Origin: Leifsonia poae
GTDB taxonomy: Bacteria; Actinomycetota; Actinomycetes; Actinomycetales; Microbacteriaceae
Length of the DNA stretch: 64,000 bases
Assembly (NCBI RefSeq): GCF_027921845.1
Contig: NZ_BSEN01000001.1
Location: 554,014-618,013, forward strand
Direction of reading: 5' to 3'
Below the pieces are notes generated by a model. The model saw only the letters and a list, made by a program, of their open reading frames with translations. It had not been told where the DNA came from and made no database searches. The position numbers and the translations under genes are program-made. Shown piece by piece: positions 36,148 through 45,828 of the stretch (within the stretch, counting starts at the first letter, position 1; each line of letters begins with the position of its first letter).

Positions 36148-36699
36148 GTGTCCGTCCGGGAGCCCTCCGCAGCAGCCGGCTGGAGCGAGCCCGCGAGCCG
36201 CCTGGAGCTGCACTGGGGCGCATATCGGCCCCGGCTCCTCGCGGGGCTGGTGCTCATCATGGTCGGCACCGGCTGCATCCTGCTCACGTCCGCGTACAGC
36301 CTGCCGTTCCTGCTCGCCGGCTCCCTGATCCAGCCGGCAGGGTGGGCACTCCTGCCGTCGTGGATCGGGCGGCGCGTCGCCGTCGTCGTCCCGGTGCTCG
36401 GCTTCACCTGGCTCATGCTCGGCGGCGCCTCGTTCGCGTGGTGCTTCGCCGTACCGCTCGCCGCCTGGTTGCTCGTGCGACTGCGCCCGCTCCTGTCGTA
36501 CGTCGTGCTCGTTCTGCCGATCGCGTCGAGCATCGTGCTCGCCCGCACCGTGACCGATTACTCGGTGAGCTGGGTCTCCATCCTGGTGAGCACCCTGGTG
36601 GTCATCGCGGGCGCCTGGCTGGCACGGTGGGTCGCTGTATTGGTCGATTCAAGGCAATCTGTCAGAACTCTCAGAAAACAAGCGGATAGATTGGACTGA
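36148..36699 (+). CDS. Small hypothetical membrane protein
   Basis: 183 residues, not recognised. Four to five hydrophobic helices (LLAGLVLIMVGTGCILLTSA, LLPSWIGRRVAVVVPVLGFT, LLSYVVLVLPIASSIVLART, SWVSILVSTLVVIAGAWLAR) and a basic C-tail (SVRTLRKQADRLD). GTG at 36148 lies six bases after CAGAAT (36136-36141), a weak -10 box, so it may be leaderless. It faces the phosphodiesterase gene across a 63-bp gap and precedes the Bax-inhibitor-like gene by 44 bp. Confidence 0.7.
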   Translation: MSVREPSAAAGWSEPASRLELHWGAYRPRLLAGLVLIMVGTGCILLTSAYSLPFLLAGSLIQPAGWALLPSWIGRRVAVVVPVLGFTWLMLGGASFAWCFAVPLAAWLLVRLRPLLSYVVLVLPIASSIVLARTVTDYSVSWVSILVSTLVVIAGAWLARWVAVLVDSRQSVRTLRKQADRLD

Positions 36700-36743
36700 C
36701 CCACCCCGGACTTCCCGGACCCACAACGTGAGCAGAGGAACCC

Positions 36744-37544
36744 ATGGCTACTTCGAACCCGGCCTTCTCGCAGACCCCGGCCTTCCAGAACTCCAGCGCA
36801 ATGAACTCCACTGTGAGCGCTGAGCAGCTGCAGGAGCTGTACGCGTCGCCGTCGGCCACCGCTGCAGACACCGACCGCATGACGGTCGAAGACACCATCA
36901 AGAAGACCGGCATCAGCTTCGGCATCCTGGTCGTCGGTGCGCTCATCGGCTGGGTCGTGCCCGGTCTGTGGATCGCGGGTATGGTCGTCGGCCTCGTGCT
37001 GGCCTTCGTCAACATCTTCCACAACCGCAAGAAGCTCCCGTCCGCCGGCCTGACCCTCGCGTACGCCGGCGCTCAGGGCATCTTCATCGGCGGCATCTCG
37101 CGGTTCTACGAGGAGATCGCCAGCGGCGTCGTCGTGCAGGCGGTGCTCGGCACGGTCGTGGTCGTCGGCGTCACCCTCGCCCTGTTCGCGAGCGGCAAGA
37201 TCCGCGCATCCGCCAAGGCCACCAAGATCTGGCTGATCGCCATGATCGGCTACGTAGTGTTCTCCCTCATCAACCTCGTGCTCATCTGGACCGGCGCCAA
37301 CAGCGACCCGTGGGGGCTCAGCGGCTCGGTCAAGATCTTCGGCATCCCGCTCGGTCTCATCATCGGTGTCCTCGTCGTCATCATGTGCGCCTACTCGCTG
37401 GTGCTCGACTTCGACATGATCCAGCAGGGCGTCAAGAACCGCGCCCCGCGTGCTGTCGGCTGGGCGGGCGCTTTCGGCATCATGCTCACCGTGATCTGGC
37501 TGTACCTCGAACTGCTGCGCATCTTCGCCATCGCGCGAAACTAG
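36744..37544 (+). CDS. Bax inhibitor-1/YccA family membrane protein (Bax1-I)
   Basis: 266 residues. A 45-residue polar N-terminus (MATSNPAFSQTPAFQNS) is followed by seven hydrophobic helices. MTVEDTIKKTGISFGILVVG, LAYAGAQGIFIGGISRFYEE and DFDMIQQGVKNRAPRAVGWA are characteristic of actinobacterial Bax1-I proteins, with the conserved Asp pair of the family's pH/Ca leak gate near LDFDMI. AGAGGAACCC gives a good SD. Function in bacteria uncertain. A strong terminator follows at 37597. Confidence 0.88.
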   Translation: MATSNPAFSQTPAFQNSSAMNSTVSAEQLQELYASPSATAADTDRMTVEDTIKKTGISFGILVVGALIGWVVPGLWIAGMVVGLVLAFVNIFHNRKKLPSAGLTLAYAGAQGIFIGGISRFYEEIASGVVVQAVLGTVVVVGVTLALFASGKIRASAKATKIWLIAMIGYVVFSLINLVLIWTGANSDPWGLSGSVKIFGIPLGLIIGVLVVIMCAYSLVLDFDMIQQGVKNRAPRAVGWAGAFGIMLTVIWLYLELLRIFAIARN

Positions 37545-37596
37545 CGACACGCGACCAGCGCGGCACAGCACAAACCTGCGAGCGACACCTCGCACG

Positions 37597-37634
37597 CGAA
37601 AGGGCCGGGACGACGATTCGTCCCGGCCCTTTCG
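37597..37634. terminator. Strong bidirectional terminator between Bax1 and guaA genes
   Basis: Perfect 17-bp arms CGAAAGGGCCGGGACGA (37597-37613) and TCGTCCCGGCCCTTTCG (37618-37634), loop CGAT. One arm is partly duplicated at 37638-37653 (ccccggccctttcgca). Placed between convergent genes. Confidence 0.85.
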
Positions 37635-37678
37635 TAGCCCCGGCCCTTTCGCATCCCGCACGCCCGCCGTGTCAGGCG

Positions 37679-37769
37679 CACAACTCCGGAACCTCCGGGC
37701 GACACGCCGCCCGAAACGCCACAACTCCGGAAGCCTGAAGCCTTTCGGCCCCGATCTTCCGGAGTTGTG
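37679..37769 (-). repeat. Structured dispersed repeat, copy A, downstream of guaA
   Basis: About 91 bp. Perfect 14-bp arms CACAACTCCGGAAG (37720-37733) and CTTCCGGAGTTGTG (37756-37769) enclose a 22-nt loop; a third copy of the motif, CACAACTCCGGAA, sits at 37679-37691. The same three motifs with matching spacing recur at 48808-48896. Copy A begins 32 nt after the guaA stop codon. Confidence 0.75.
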
Positions 37770-37801
37770 ACAGAGCGCCGTCGCCCGGCACTACGGGAGC
37801 G

Positions 37802-39410
<1,609 letters not shown>

Positions 39411-39415
<5 letters not shown>

Positions 39416-39860
39416 TTGATGCCTCCACGAGGGTCGCTTCTTCGGCCTCCCGGCCGGCCAGATAAGACTTCACCTGCTTGGTGATGCGTGCTTCGACGAA
39501 GAACGACAGGAACGGGACGACGCCGCCGAGGGCGATCGCCACGAACTTCGCGAAGTTCCAGCGCATCAGGCTCCACAGACGGAAGTCGGAGAAGAGGTAC
39601 ACGACGTACAGCCAGCCGTGCGCGATCAGGATGCCCGTGCTCAGGTCGAGACCGGTGGGGGCGACGGGCTCGTTCACGTCGACGAGCGCGAAGACGCCGT
39701 AGTTGCTGAACGCGAACAGCTGGTAGCCCATGCCGTACTTGATGATCATCTCGACGCACAGCAGCAGCAGCATGATGCCGGTGACGTAGGCGAAGACCTG
39801 GTAGAACCGGAGCGCCCCGCGGATCTTCGGGAAGTCTTCTGATTTGGGAGCGAGGGGCAT
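39411..39860 (-). CDS. DUF3817 membrane protein
   Basis: 149 residues, four helices. [20 protein letters not shown], then [20 protein letters not shown] and [20 protein letters not shown] are typical of DUF3817 (YdzA-like) proteins of unknown role. ATG at 39860, no strong SD visible. Its stop (TAG) shares bases with the proposed guaA ATT start, so guaA could depend on translation of this gene. It lies 4 bp after the SURF1 gene end. Confidence 0.85.
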
Positions 39861-39864
39861 GGAC

Positions 39865-40656
39865 CTATTCTACTTTCTCGGCGGCAGCGGCCGATTCGCG
39901 CGCGAGCTGGCGTTCCTCGTCTTCGCGCTCCTTCGCGTCCTTCACCAGTCGGTACCAGAAGAAGACCGCGAAGCCGGCGAAGATGATCCACTCGGCCGCG
40001 TAGAAGATGTTGAGCCAGTTGAGCGTGCTCTCCTGGATGGGCGGCGGCGAATCGATCTTCACCAGCCCCTGCGGCGGGGTGCGCTCGACGACGTACGCCG
40101 AGTAGACGTCGACCCCGTCGACGCCGGTCCACAGGTTGTACAGCGCCGCCACCGACATGGTGCGCATCCGCGTCGGGTCGCTCTTATCGGCGGGCACCTC
40201 CGGCGCCTCCGTCGGCAGCAGCCGGCCCACGATCGTCTGCTGGCTCGGCTGCTCGTTCGCGAGCCGCGCCATGACCGACTCGGCCGCGGCCTTGTCGGCC
40301 GCCCAACCCCGGGCGACGGCTAGAGCGACCGGATGCCCGGATGCGGCATCGTCCACCGTCACGTGCGCGACCACCCACCATCCTGCCGTGCCCTTGTTGA
40401 GTCGGCCGTCGAGCAGCTGGTAGTCGCCAGGGACGAACGATCCGGTCACCGTCACCAGCTGGCCGGTCGCCTCGTCGGTGATCGGGCCGTCCGGCTTCGC
40501 CACGGAGGCGAGCGGGAGCACCGACTCGCTCGGCGCGTCGATGACCTTGCCCGACTCCACCGCCCGTTCCAGCTGCCACTGGCCGAGGGCCGCGAATCCG
40601 GCCGCCAGCGCGAGCGCCAGCAGCAGCGCGCCGATCCAGCGTGGGCGCAGCATCAT
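39865..40656 (-). CDS. SURF1-family cytochrome oxidase biogenesis protein
   Basis: 263 residues: one N-terminal helix (IGALLLALALAAGFAALGQW), an extracytoplasmic domain with GQLVTVTGSFVPGDYQLLDG and RGWAADKAAAE, and a second helix (WIIFAGFAVFFWYRLVKD) ended by an acidic tail. SURF1 proteins help insert haem into cytochrome oxidase. ATG at 40656 has no good SD; in-frame codons before it (ACG CTG TTC CAG) also look coding and reach an ATT at 40698, so the true start may lie upstream. Between the antiporter and DUF3817, same strand. Confidence 0.83.
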   Translation of the reverse strand: MMLRPRWIGALLLALALAAGFAALGQWQLERAVESGKVIDAPSESVLPLASVAKPDGPITDEATGQLVTVTGSFVPGDYQLLDGRLNKGTAGWWVVAHVTVDDAASGHPVALAVARGWAADKAAAESVMARLANEQPSQQTIVGRLLPTEAPEVPADKSDPTRMRTMSVAALYNLWTGVDGVDVYSAYVVERTPPQGLVKIDSPPPIQESTLNWLNIFYAAEWIIFAGFAVFFWYRLVKDAKEREDEERQLARESAAAAEKVE

Positions 40657-40701
40657 CTGGAACAGCGTCGTCTCGCTGTCTCCGGTGGTCTCGCTAATGG
40701 T

Positions 40702-42060
40702 TCAGTCCCGCTTTCGGTCCCCGGTGGTGTCCTGCTGCTGCATGGCCTGCTCGACCACACGGTCGATGGCGCTCTTCGTGTCGTCGGACCGCGCGTCGGG
40801 ATCGAGGTCGGCTGTCGCCGCCTCGACCAGCGCGATCTCCTCGTCGAGCATGGGGTCGCGCTTCGCAGCGCCCTTCGTGGGGCGCTTTCCGGATCGACCG
40901 GTCCGCAGAATCATCCCACCGATCTTCTCGGAGTTTGCTGCGAGCACCGGGCCGAGCACCGCCATGATCAGCACGTAGAGGCCCGCGAACGGCTGGATGC
41001 GCTCGTCGAGTCCGGCGCTGAGCGACAGCGTCGCGAGGATCAGCGCGAACTCGCCGCGGTTCTGCAGGATGACCGTGGTGTTGATGCCCGCTTGCACGCC
41101 GAGCCCGTTGATCCAGGCGACGAACTGCCCGGCGCCGATGTTGAGCACGATCGTGAGCAGCACGGCGAGCAGCACCGGCACCACGACCTGCGGGAACTGC
41201 GCCGGATTCAGCGCGAGGCCGAAGTTGAGGAAGAAGAAGGCCGCGAAGACGTCGCGCAGCGGGATCGCGATCTGCTCGATCTTCTTGTGGTACTTCGTCG
41301 CGCCGAGCACCAGACCGATGAGGAACGCCCCGATCGCGTCGGTCACGCCCAGCACCTCGCCGATGCCGGCGAACAACACGGCGAAGCCGAAGAACAGGAT
41401 GGTGAAGAGCTCGTCGTCCTTGGTGCGGAAGAGCCGCGAGACGAACCGTCCTCCCCAGCGCGCGATGGTGAACATCACCACCAGGAAGGTGAAGGCGATC
41501 GCGAGCTTGGCGACGATCGGCCAGAAGTCCGTCTCGCCGCTGAGCACCACCGAGACGATCGCGAGGTAGATCGCGATGAAGATGTCCTCGACCACCGTGA
41601 CGCCCAGGATCATCGGCGTCTCGGTGTTCGCCAGGCGTTTCAGCTCGATCAGCAGCTTGGTGACGATCGCGCTCGACGACGTGGCCGTCATGCCGGCGAT
41701 GATCAGGGCCTCGCGGGTGCCCCAGCCGACCATGAAGCCGAAGATCAGGCCGACGCCCATGTTGACGACGATGTAGGAGCCGCCGGAGATGATCAGCTTG
41801 CCGAAGTTGCCGAAGAACTCGTCCTGGTCGAACTCGAGCCCCAGATTGAACAGGAGCAGGATCAGCCCGAAGATCGCGATCAGTTCGATGTAGTGCGATT
41901 CGAAGTTGAGCGGGAACCATCCGGTGTGGGGACTCGCGAGCAAGCCGACGAGCATGTAGATGGGTATCGCGGGGAGACCCACCAGCTTGCCGAGGCGCCC
42001 GAGCACGTAGGCCACGAGCAGGAGGACGCCGAGAACGATGAGGTCTTCGCCGAGATGCAT
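40702..42060 (-). CDS. CPA2 cation:proton antiporter (KefB/GerN-like)
   Basis: 452 residues, 12-13 helices. IPIYMLVGLLASPHTGWFPL, LFNLGLEFDQDEFFGNFGKL, IIAGMTATSSSAIVTKLL and VTDAIGAFLIGLVLGATKYHK are CPA2 motifs, with the ion-binding Asp in the last. C-terminal about 60 residues are cytoplasmic and acidic; there is no fused TrkA-N domain. The separate TrkA-C protein encoded just upstream in transcription order (4 bp away) probably gates it, as KhtT does KhtU. Likely exports K+ or Na+ for H+. Confidence 0.88.
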   Translation of the reverse strand: MHLGEDLIVLGVLLLVAYVLGRLGKLVGLPAIPIYMLVGLLASPHTGWFPLNFESHYIELIAIFGLILLLFNLGLEFDQDEFFGNFGKLIISGGSYIVVNMGVGLIFGFMVGWGTREALIIAGMTATSSSAIVTKLLIELKRLANTETPMILGVTVVEDIFIAIYLAIVSVVLSGETDFWPIVAKLAIAFTFLVVMFTIARWGGRFVSRLFRTKDDELFTILFFGFAVLFAGIGEVLGVTDAIGAFLIGLVLGATKYHKKIEQIAIPLRDVFAAFFFLNFGLALNPAQFPQVVVPVLLAVLLTIVLNIGAGQFVAWINGLGVQAGINTTVILQNRGEFALILATLSLSAGLDERIQPFAGLYVLIMAVLGPVLAANSEKIGGMILRTGRSGKRPTKGAAKRDPMLDEEIALVEAATADLDPDARSDDTKSAIDRVVEQAMQQQDTTGDRKRD

Positions 42061-42063
42061 TGC

Positions 42064-42594
42064 TTATCCCCCGGGCGGCGCGTCTGCGGTCACGCGAGCG
42101 GGAAGCTCGCCTGTGCGGAAGAAGGAGAACGCCTTCGCGACTTTCTCCGGGGAGCCGGCGACGACCAGCGTGTCGCCGGGGAAGACCTTGAAGTCGGGGG
42201 CCGGCGCGGGATTCGCGGAGTCACCGCGCACGACCGCGACGACCGTGAGGCCGACGAGGCCGCGATCGGCGGGTGCACCGAGGGGCTGGCCGGCGATGTA
42301 GTCGTCGTAGTCGACCGTGAACCAGTCGATGCTGAGACCGGGGATCTGGTCGAGAGCCGTGAGCGACTCGGTGATCTGCGTGCCGCCGAGCAGCTCGGCG
42401 AGGGTGTGCGCTTCGTCTTCGTTCAGGCGCAGCGACACCTTGGTCACGTCGGCGCCGTCTTCGTGATCGGAGAAGGTGATCAGGTCGCTGTGACCCGACC
42501 GGTGCGCGATGACACCGACCTTTCCACCGTCGTCGGTCACGAACGTATGCAGCACCCCGACTCCGGGTAGCTTGACCCGTCGAACGTCAACCAT
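42064..42594 (-). CDS. TrkA-C (RCK) regulatory subunit of the antiporter
   Basis: 176 residues. N-terminal half has VKLPGVGVLHTFVTDDGGKV and DVTKVSLRLNEDEAHTLAEL; the C-terminal half DFKVFPGDTLVVAGSPEKVA is the RCK_C nucleotide-binding-like end. It matches KhtT-type proteins that regulate CPA2 antiporters. ATG at 42594 has GGAG at the right spacing. Longer frame upstream is an artefact of glpD's shadow. First gene of the antiporter operon. Confidence 0.85.
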   Translation of the reverse strand: MVDVRRVKLPGVGVLHTFVTDDGGKVGVIAHRSGHSDLITFSDHEDGADVTKVSLRLNEDEAHTLAELLGGTQITESLTALDQIPGLSIDWFTVDYDDYIAGQPLGAPADRGLVGLTVVAVVRGDSANPAPAPDFKVFPGDTLVVAGSPEKVAKAFSFFRTGELPARVTADAPPGG

Positions 42595-42635
42595 GTTCCG
42601 TCTCCAGAGGTTTTGGGGGCAGTACGTCAATCGTA

Positions 42636-42661
42636 CCGGAGCCGCCTGAAGGCGGCTCCGG
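42636..42661 (-). terminator. Terminator downstream of glpD
   Basis: Perfect 11-bp arms CCGGAGCCGCC (42636-42646) and GGCGGCTCCGG (42651-42661) with a TGAA loop, 33 bp past the glpD stop and ahead of the antiporter operon, all on the minus strand. Confidence 0.75.
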
Positions 42662-42694
42662 GGTTGGTGGTGTACGGACGGGCGGCGCCCCGCG

Positions 42695-44605
42695 TCACTC
42701 GGCGGCGGGCGCTCCGTCTCCGGCAGGCGCATCCGGGGCATCCGGGGCTGCAGGCGCATCCGGTGCAGCGGGCGCGGCCGGCGCTGCAGACGTCGCCGGC
42801 TTGCGCGTCGCCCTGGCCCGGTTCGACGCGCGGGCCGTCTTGGCCGCCTTCGCCGCCGCCGCATCGACGTCGACGATGTCGGGCGCCTCCAGCCGGATGC
42901 GGTCGGCCGACTCGTCGTCGGGCTGCAGCTGGCTCGCACGTTCGGCCGCGACGCGCTTGAGGTAGGTCTGCACCTCGCGGTCCTCCCTGCCCTTGTCCCA
43001 GCCGAGCACGCCGGCCATCAGACGAGCGGCGACCGGTGCGGCGGAGACCCCGCGGTCCCACGCCTCGATCGAGATGCGGGTGCGGCGGGCGAGTACGTCC
43101 TCGAGGTGCAGCGCGCCCTCGTTCGACGCCGCGTAGACCACCTCGGCCCCGACGTAGTCGTCGGCGCCCGGCAGAGGCTCGGCGAGCGACGGGTCGTCGC
43201 GGATCAGCTCCAGGATGTCTTCGGCCAGCGTGCCGTAACGGTTGAGGAGGTGCTCGATCCTCACCACGTGCAGGCCGCTCTCGTCGGCGATGCGGTTGCG
43301 GCGGTTCCAGGCGGCCTGGTACCCCTCGGCCCCGACCAGCGCGATCTCCTCCGTCGTGCTCTTGGCGATCTTGCCGTCGAGCGCGTCCACGGCCGCGTCG
43401 ATCGCGTCCTTCGCCATGATCCGGTAGGTGGTCCACTTGCCGCCCGCGATCACCACCAGGCCGGGCACCGAATGCGCGACGAGGTGCTCGCGGGAGAGCT
43501 TCGAGGTCTGCTCCGACTCACCGGCGAGCAGCGGGCGCAGGCCGGCGTAGACGCCTTCGACGTCCTCCCTGGTCAACGGGATGGCGAGCACCGAGTTCAC
43601 GTGCGCGAGCAGATAGTCGATGTCCGCCGCCGTCGCCGCCGGGTGGGCCTTGTCGAGGTGCCAGTCGGTGTCCGTCGTGCCGATCAGCCAGTGACGGCCC
43701 CACGGGATGACGAAGAGCACGCTCTTCTCGGTGCGCAGCAGCAGGCCCATCTTCGACTGGAACCGGTCGCGCGGCACGACGAGGTGGATGCCTTTCGAGG
43801 CGCGCACCTTGAACTGGCCGCGTTCCCCCACCATCGCCTGCGTGTCGTCCGTCCAAACGCCGGTGGCGTTGACGACCTGCTTCGCGCGGATCTCGAACCG
43901 CTCGTCGGTCTCGAGGTCGTGCGCCTGCACGCCGACCACGCGCTGGCCGACCTTGATGAAGCCTTCCGCGCGCACTCGGCTCGCCACGTTCGCCCCGTAG
44001 TGCGCGGCCGTGCGCGCGAGGTTCGCCACGTACCGGGCGTCGTCGACCTGCGCGTCATAGTACGTGATGCCGCCGACCAGGGCGTCGCTCGCCAGGCTCG
44101 GGATCGAGCGCATCACCTGCCGCTTGGACAGGTGGCGGTGGTGCGGGACGCCCGGGGGACGCAGTCCGGTGTACGAGAAGATGTCGTAGAGCATCATGCC
44201 GGCGCCCACATAGGCACGCTCGATGACGCGCTTCTTGAGCGGGTAGAGGAACCGCACGGGCTTCACGAGGTGCGGCGCGATGCGCTGCAGCAGCAGCCCG
44301 CGTTCGATCAGGGCCTCACGCACCAGCCGGAAGTCGAGCTGCTCGAGGTAGCGGATGCCGCCGTGCACGAGCTTCGAGGACCGGCTCGAGGTGCCGGATG
44401 CGAAATCGCGCGCCTCGATGAGGCCGACCGAGAGCCCGCGGGTCACCGCATCGAGCGCGCTGCCCGTTCCGACGATGCCGCCGCCGACCACGAGGATGTC
44501 GAGCTCGGTGTCCTTCAGTGCCGCTATCGCGTCCGCACGTTCGGCCGGGCCGAGCCGTGACGTGGACGACACAGCCGGCTGTGAGGTGGATCTGGTCGTG
44601 ACCAT
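42695..44605 (-). CDS. glpD: Glycerol-3-phosphate dehydrogenase (FAD)
   Basis: 636 residues. It oxidises glycerol-3-phosphate to DHAP and feeds electrons to quinones at the membrane. LDILVVGGGIVGTGSALDAV is the FAD-binding Rossmann motif; LVHGGIRYLEQLDFRLVREA, GWHWLI-like WGRHWLIGTTDTDWH and VIAGGKWTTYRIMAKDA are the family marks. The last 60 residues are basic then Ala/Pro/Asp-rich low complexity (APAAPDAPAAPDAPDAP), beyond the usual end. ATG 44605 has GGGAGAG upstream. Single gene, terminator at 42636. Confidence 0.95.
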   Translation of the reverse strand: MVTTRSTSQPAVSSTSRLGPAERADAIAALKDTELDILVVGGGIVGTGSALDAVTRGLSVGLIEARDFASGTSSRSSKLVHGGIRYLEQLDFRLVREALIERGLLLQRIAPHLVKPVRFLYPLKKRVIERAYVGAGMMLYDIFSYTGLRPPGVPHHRHLSKRQVMRSIPSLASDALVGGITYYDAQVDDARYVANLARTAAHYGANVASRVRAEGFIKVGQRVVGVQAHDLETDERFEIRAKQVVNATGVWTDDTQAMVGERGQFKVRASKGIHLVVPRDRFQSKMGLLLRTEKSVLFVIPWGRHWLIGTTDTDWHLDKAHPAATAADIDYLLAHVNSVLAIPLTREDVEGVYAGLRPLLAGESEQTSKLSREHLVAHSVPGLVVIAGGKWTTYRIMAKDAIDAAVDALDGKIAKSTTEEIALVGAEGYQAAWNRRNRIADESGLHVVRIEHLLNRYGTLAEDILELIRDDPSLAEPLPGADDYVGAEVVYAASNEGALHLEDVLARRTRISIEAWDRGVSAAPVAARLMAGVLGWDKGREDREVQTYLKRVAAERASQLQPDDESADRIRLEAPDIVDVDAAAAKAAKTARASNRARATRKPATSAAPAAPAAPDAPAAPDAPDAPAGDGAPAAE

Positions 44606-44639
44606 CGTTCTCTCCCTCTCGGCCGCCATCGGCCGATGT

Positions 44640-45764
44640 TCAGTGCGCGTTGTACGGCGCGACGACGACTTCGACGCGCTGGAACTCCTTCAGGTCGGAG
44701 TAGCCGGTGGTGGCCATCGAGCGACGCAGTGCGCCGACCAGGTTGGCCGTTCCCTCGGCGACGGGTGCCGGGCCGTAGAGGATCTCCTCGAGCGGGGCGA
44801 CCTGGCCCACCTCGACCCGGTTGCCGCGGGGCAGCTGCGCGTGGTGCGCCTCCGCACCCCAGTGCCAGCCGCCGCCGGGGGCGTCGGTGGCGCGGGCGAG
44901 CGTGGAGCCGAGCATCACCGCGTCGGCGCCGCAGGCGATCGCCTTGACGATGTCGCCCGAGCTGCCGAGCCCGCCGTCCGCGATGACGTGCACGTAGCGG
45001 CCGCCGGACTCGTCCATGTAGTCGCGGCGTGCGCCGGCGACGTCGGCGACGGCCGTAGCCATCGGCGCGTGGATGCCGAGGGTCGAGCGCGTCGTGGAGG
45101 CGGCGCCACCGCCGAAGCCGACGAGGACCCCGGCCGCGCCGGTGCGCATCAGGTGCAGCGCGGCCGTGTAGGTGGCCGCCCCGCCGACGATGACCGGCAC
45201 GTCGAGCTCGTAGATGAACTTCTTGAGGTTCAGGGGTTCGACGTTCTTCGACACGTGCTCGGCCGACACCGTCGTGCCGCGGATCACGAACAGGTCGACG
45301 CCCGCCGCCACCACGGTCTCGTACAGTTCCTGGGTGCGCTGCGGCGACAAGGCGCCGGCGACTGTGACGCCGGCCTCGCGGATCTCCGCGAGACGGCTCG
45401 TGACGAGTTCCGGCTTGATCGGCTCGGAGTAGATCTCCTGCATGCGCGAGGTCGCCTTGGCGGCCGGAAGCTGGCGGATCTCCGCGAGCAGCGGCTCCGG
45501 GTCCTCGTACCGCGTCCACACGCCCTCGAGGTCGAGAACGCCCAGACCGCCCAGCTGGCCCATCATGATCGCGGTGGTCGGCGAGACCACCGAGTCCATC
45601 GGGGCCGCGAGGAACGGGATGGAGAACTGGTACGCGTCGATCGACCACGAGACCGAGACATCCTCGGGGTCACGGGTGCGCCGGCTCGGCACCACCGCAA
45701 TGTCGTCGAAGGCGTACACGCGGCGAGCGCGCTTGGCGCGCCCGATCTCAATCTCCATACTCAC
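44640..45764 (-). CDS. guaB3: GuaB3-family IMP dehydrogenase-related protein
   Basis: 374 residues, TIM barrel without CBS domains. VYAFDDIAVVPSRRTRDPED and FLAAPMDSVVSPTTAIMM open it; VGFGGGAASTTRSTLGIHAP occupies the position where IMPDH has its catalytic Cys (GPGSICTTR) but contains no Cys. VIADGGLGSSGDIVKAIACG binds the phosphate. So it is unlikely to be a standard IMPDH; catalytic role not settled. GTG at 45764 was preferred over ATG at 45758 because TAGACT lies exactly six bases upstream of it. Confidence 0.9.
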   Translation of the reverse strand: MSMEIEIGRAKRARRVYAFDDIAVVPSRRTRDPEDVSVSWSIDAYQFSIPFLAAPMDSVVSPTTAIMMGQLGGLGVLDLEGVWTRYEDPEPLLAEIRQLPAAKATSRMQEIYSEPIKPELVTSRLAEIREAGVTVAGALSPQRTQELYETVVAAGVDLFVIRGTTVSAEHVSKNVEPLNLKKFIYELDVPVIVGGAATYTAALHLMRTGAAGVLVGFGGGAASTTRSTLGIHAPMATAVADVAGARRDYMDESGGRYVHVIADGGLGSSGDIVKAIACGADAVMLGSTLARATDAPGGGWHWGAEAHHAQLPRGNRVEVGQVAPLEEILYGPAPVAEGTANLVGALRRSMATTGYSDLKEFQRVEVVVAPYNAH

Positions 45765-45770
45765 CCGTTC

Positions 45771-45776
45771 AGTCTA
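45771..45776 (-). promoter_or_regulatory. -10 box, leaderless start of guaB3
   Basis: TAGACT on the minus strand followed by six bases and GTG 45764. No Shine-Dalgarno sequence lies between, which decides the start. Confidence 0.55.
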
Positions 45777-45828
45777 TGGCGAGGGCGTCGAGGATGCGCC
45801 GTCGGGCGGAGCCGGGCAGAGTGGAACC

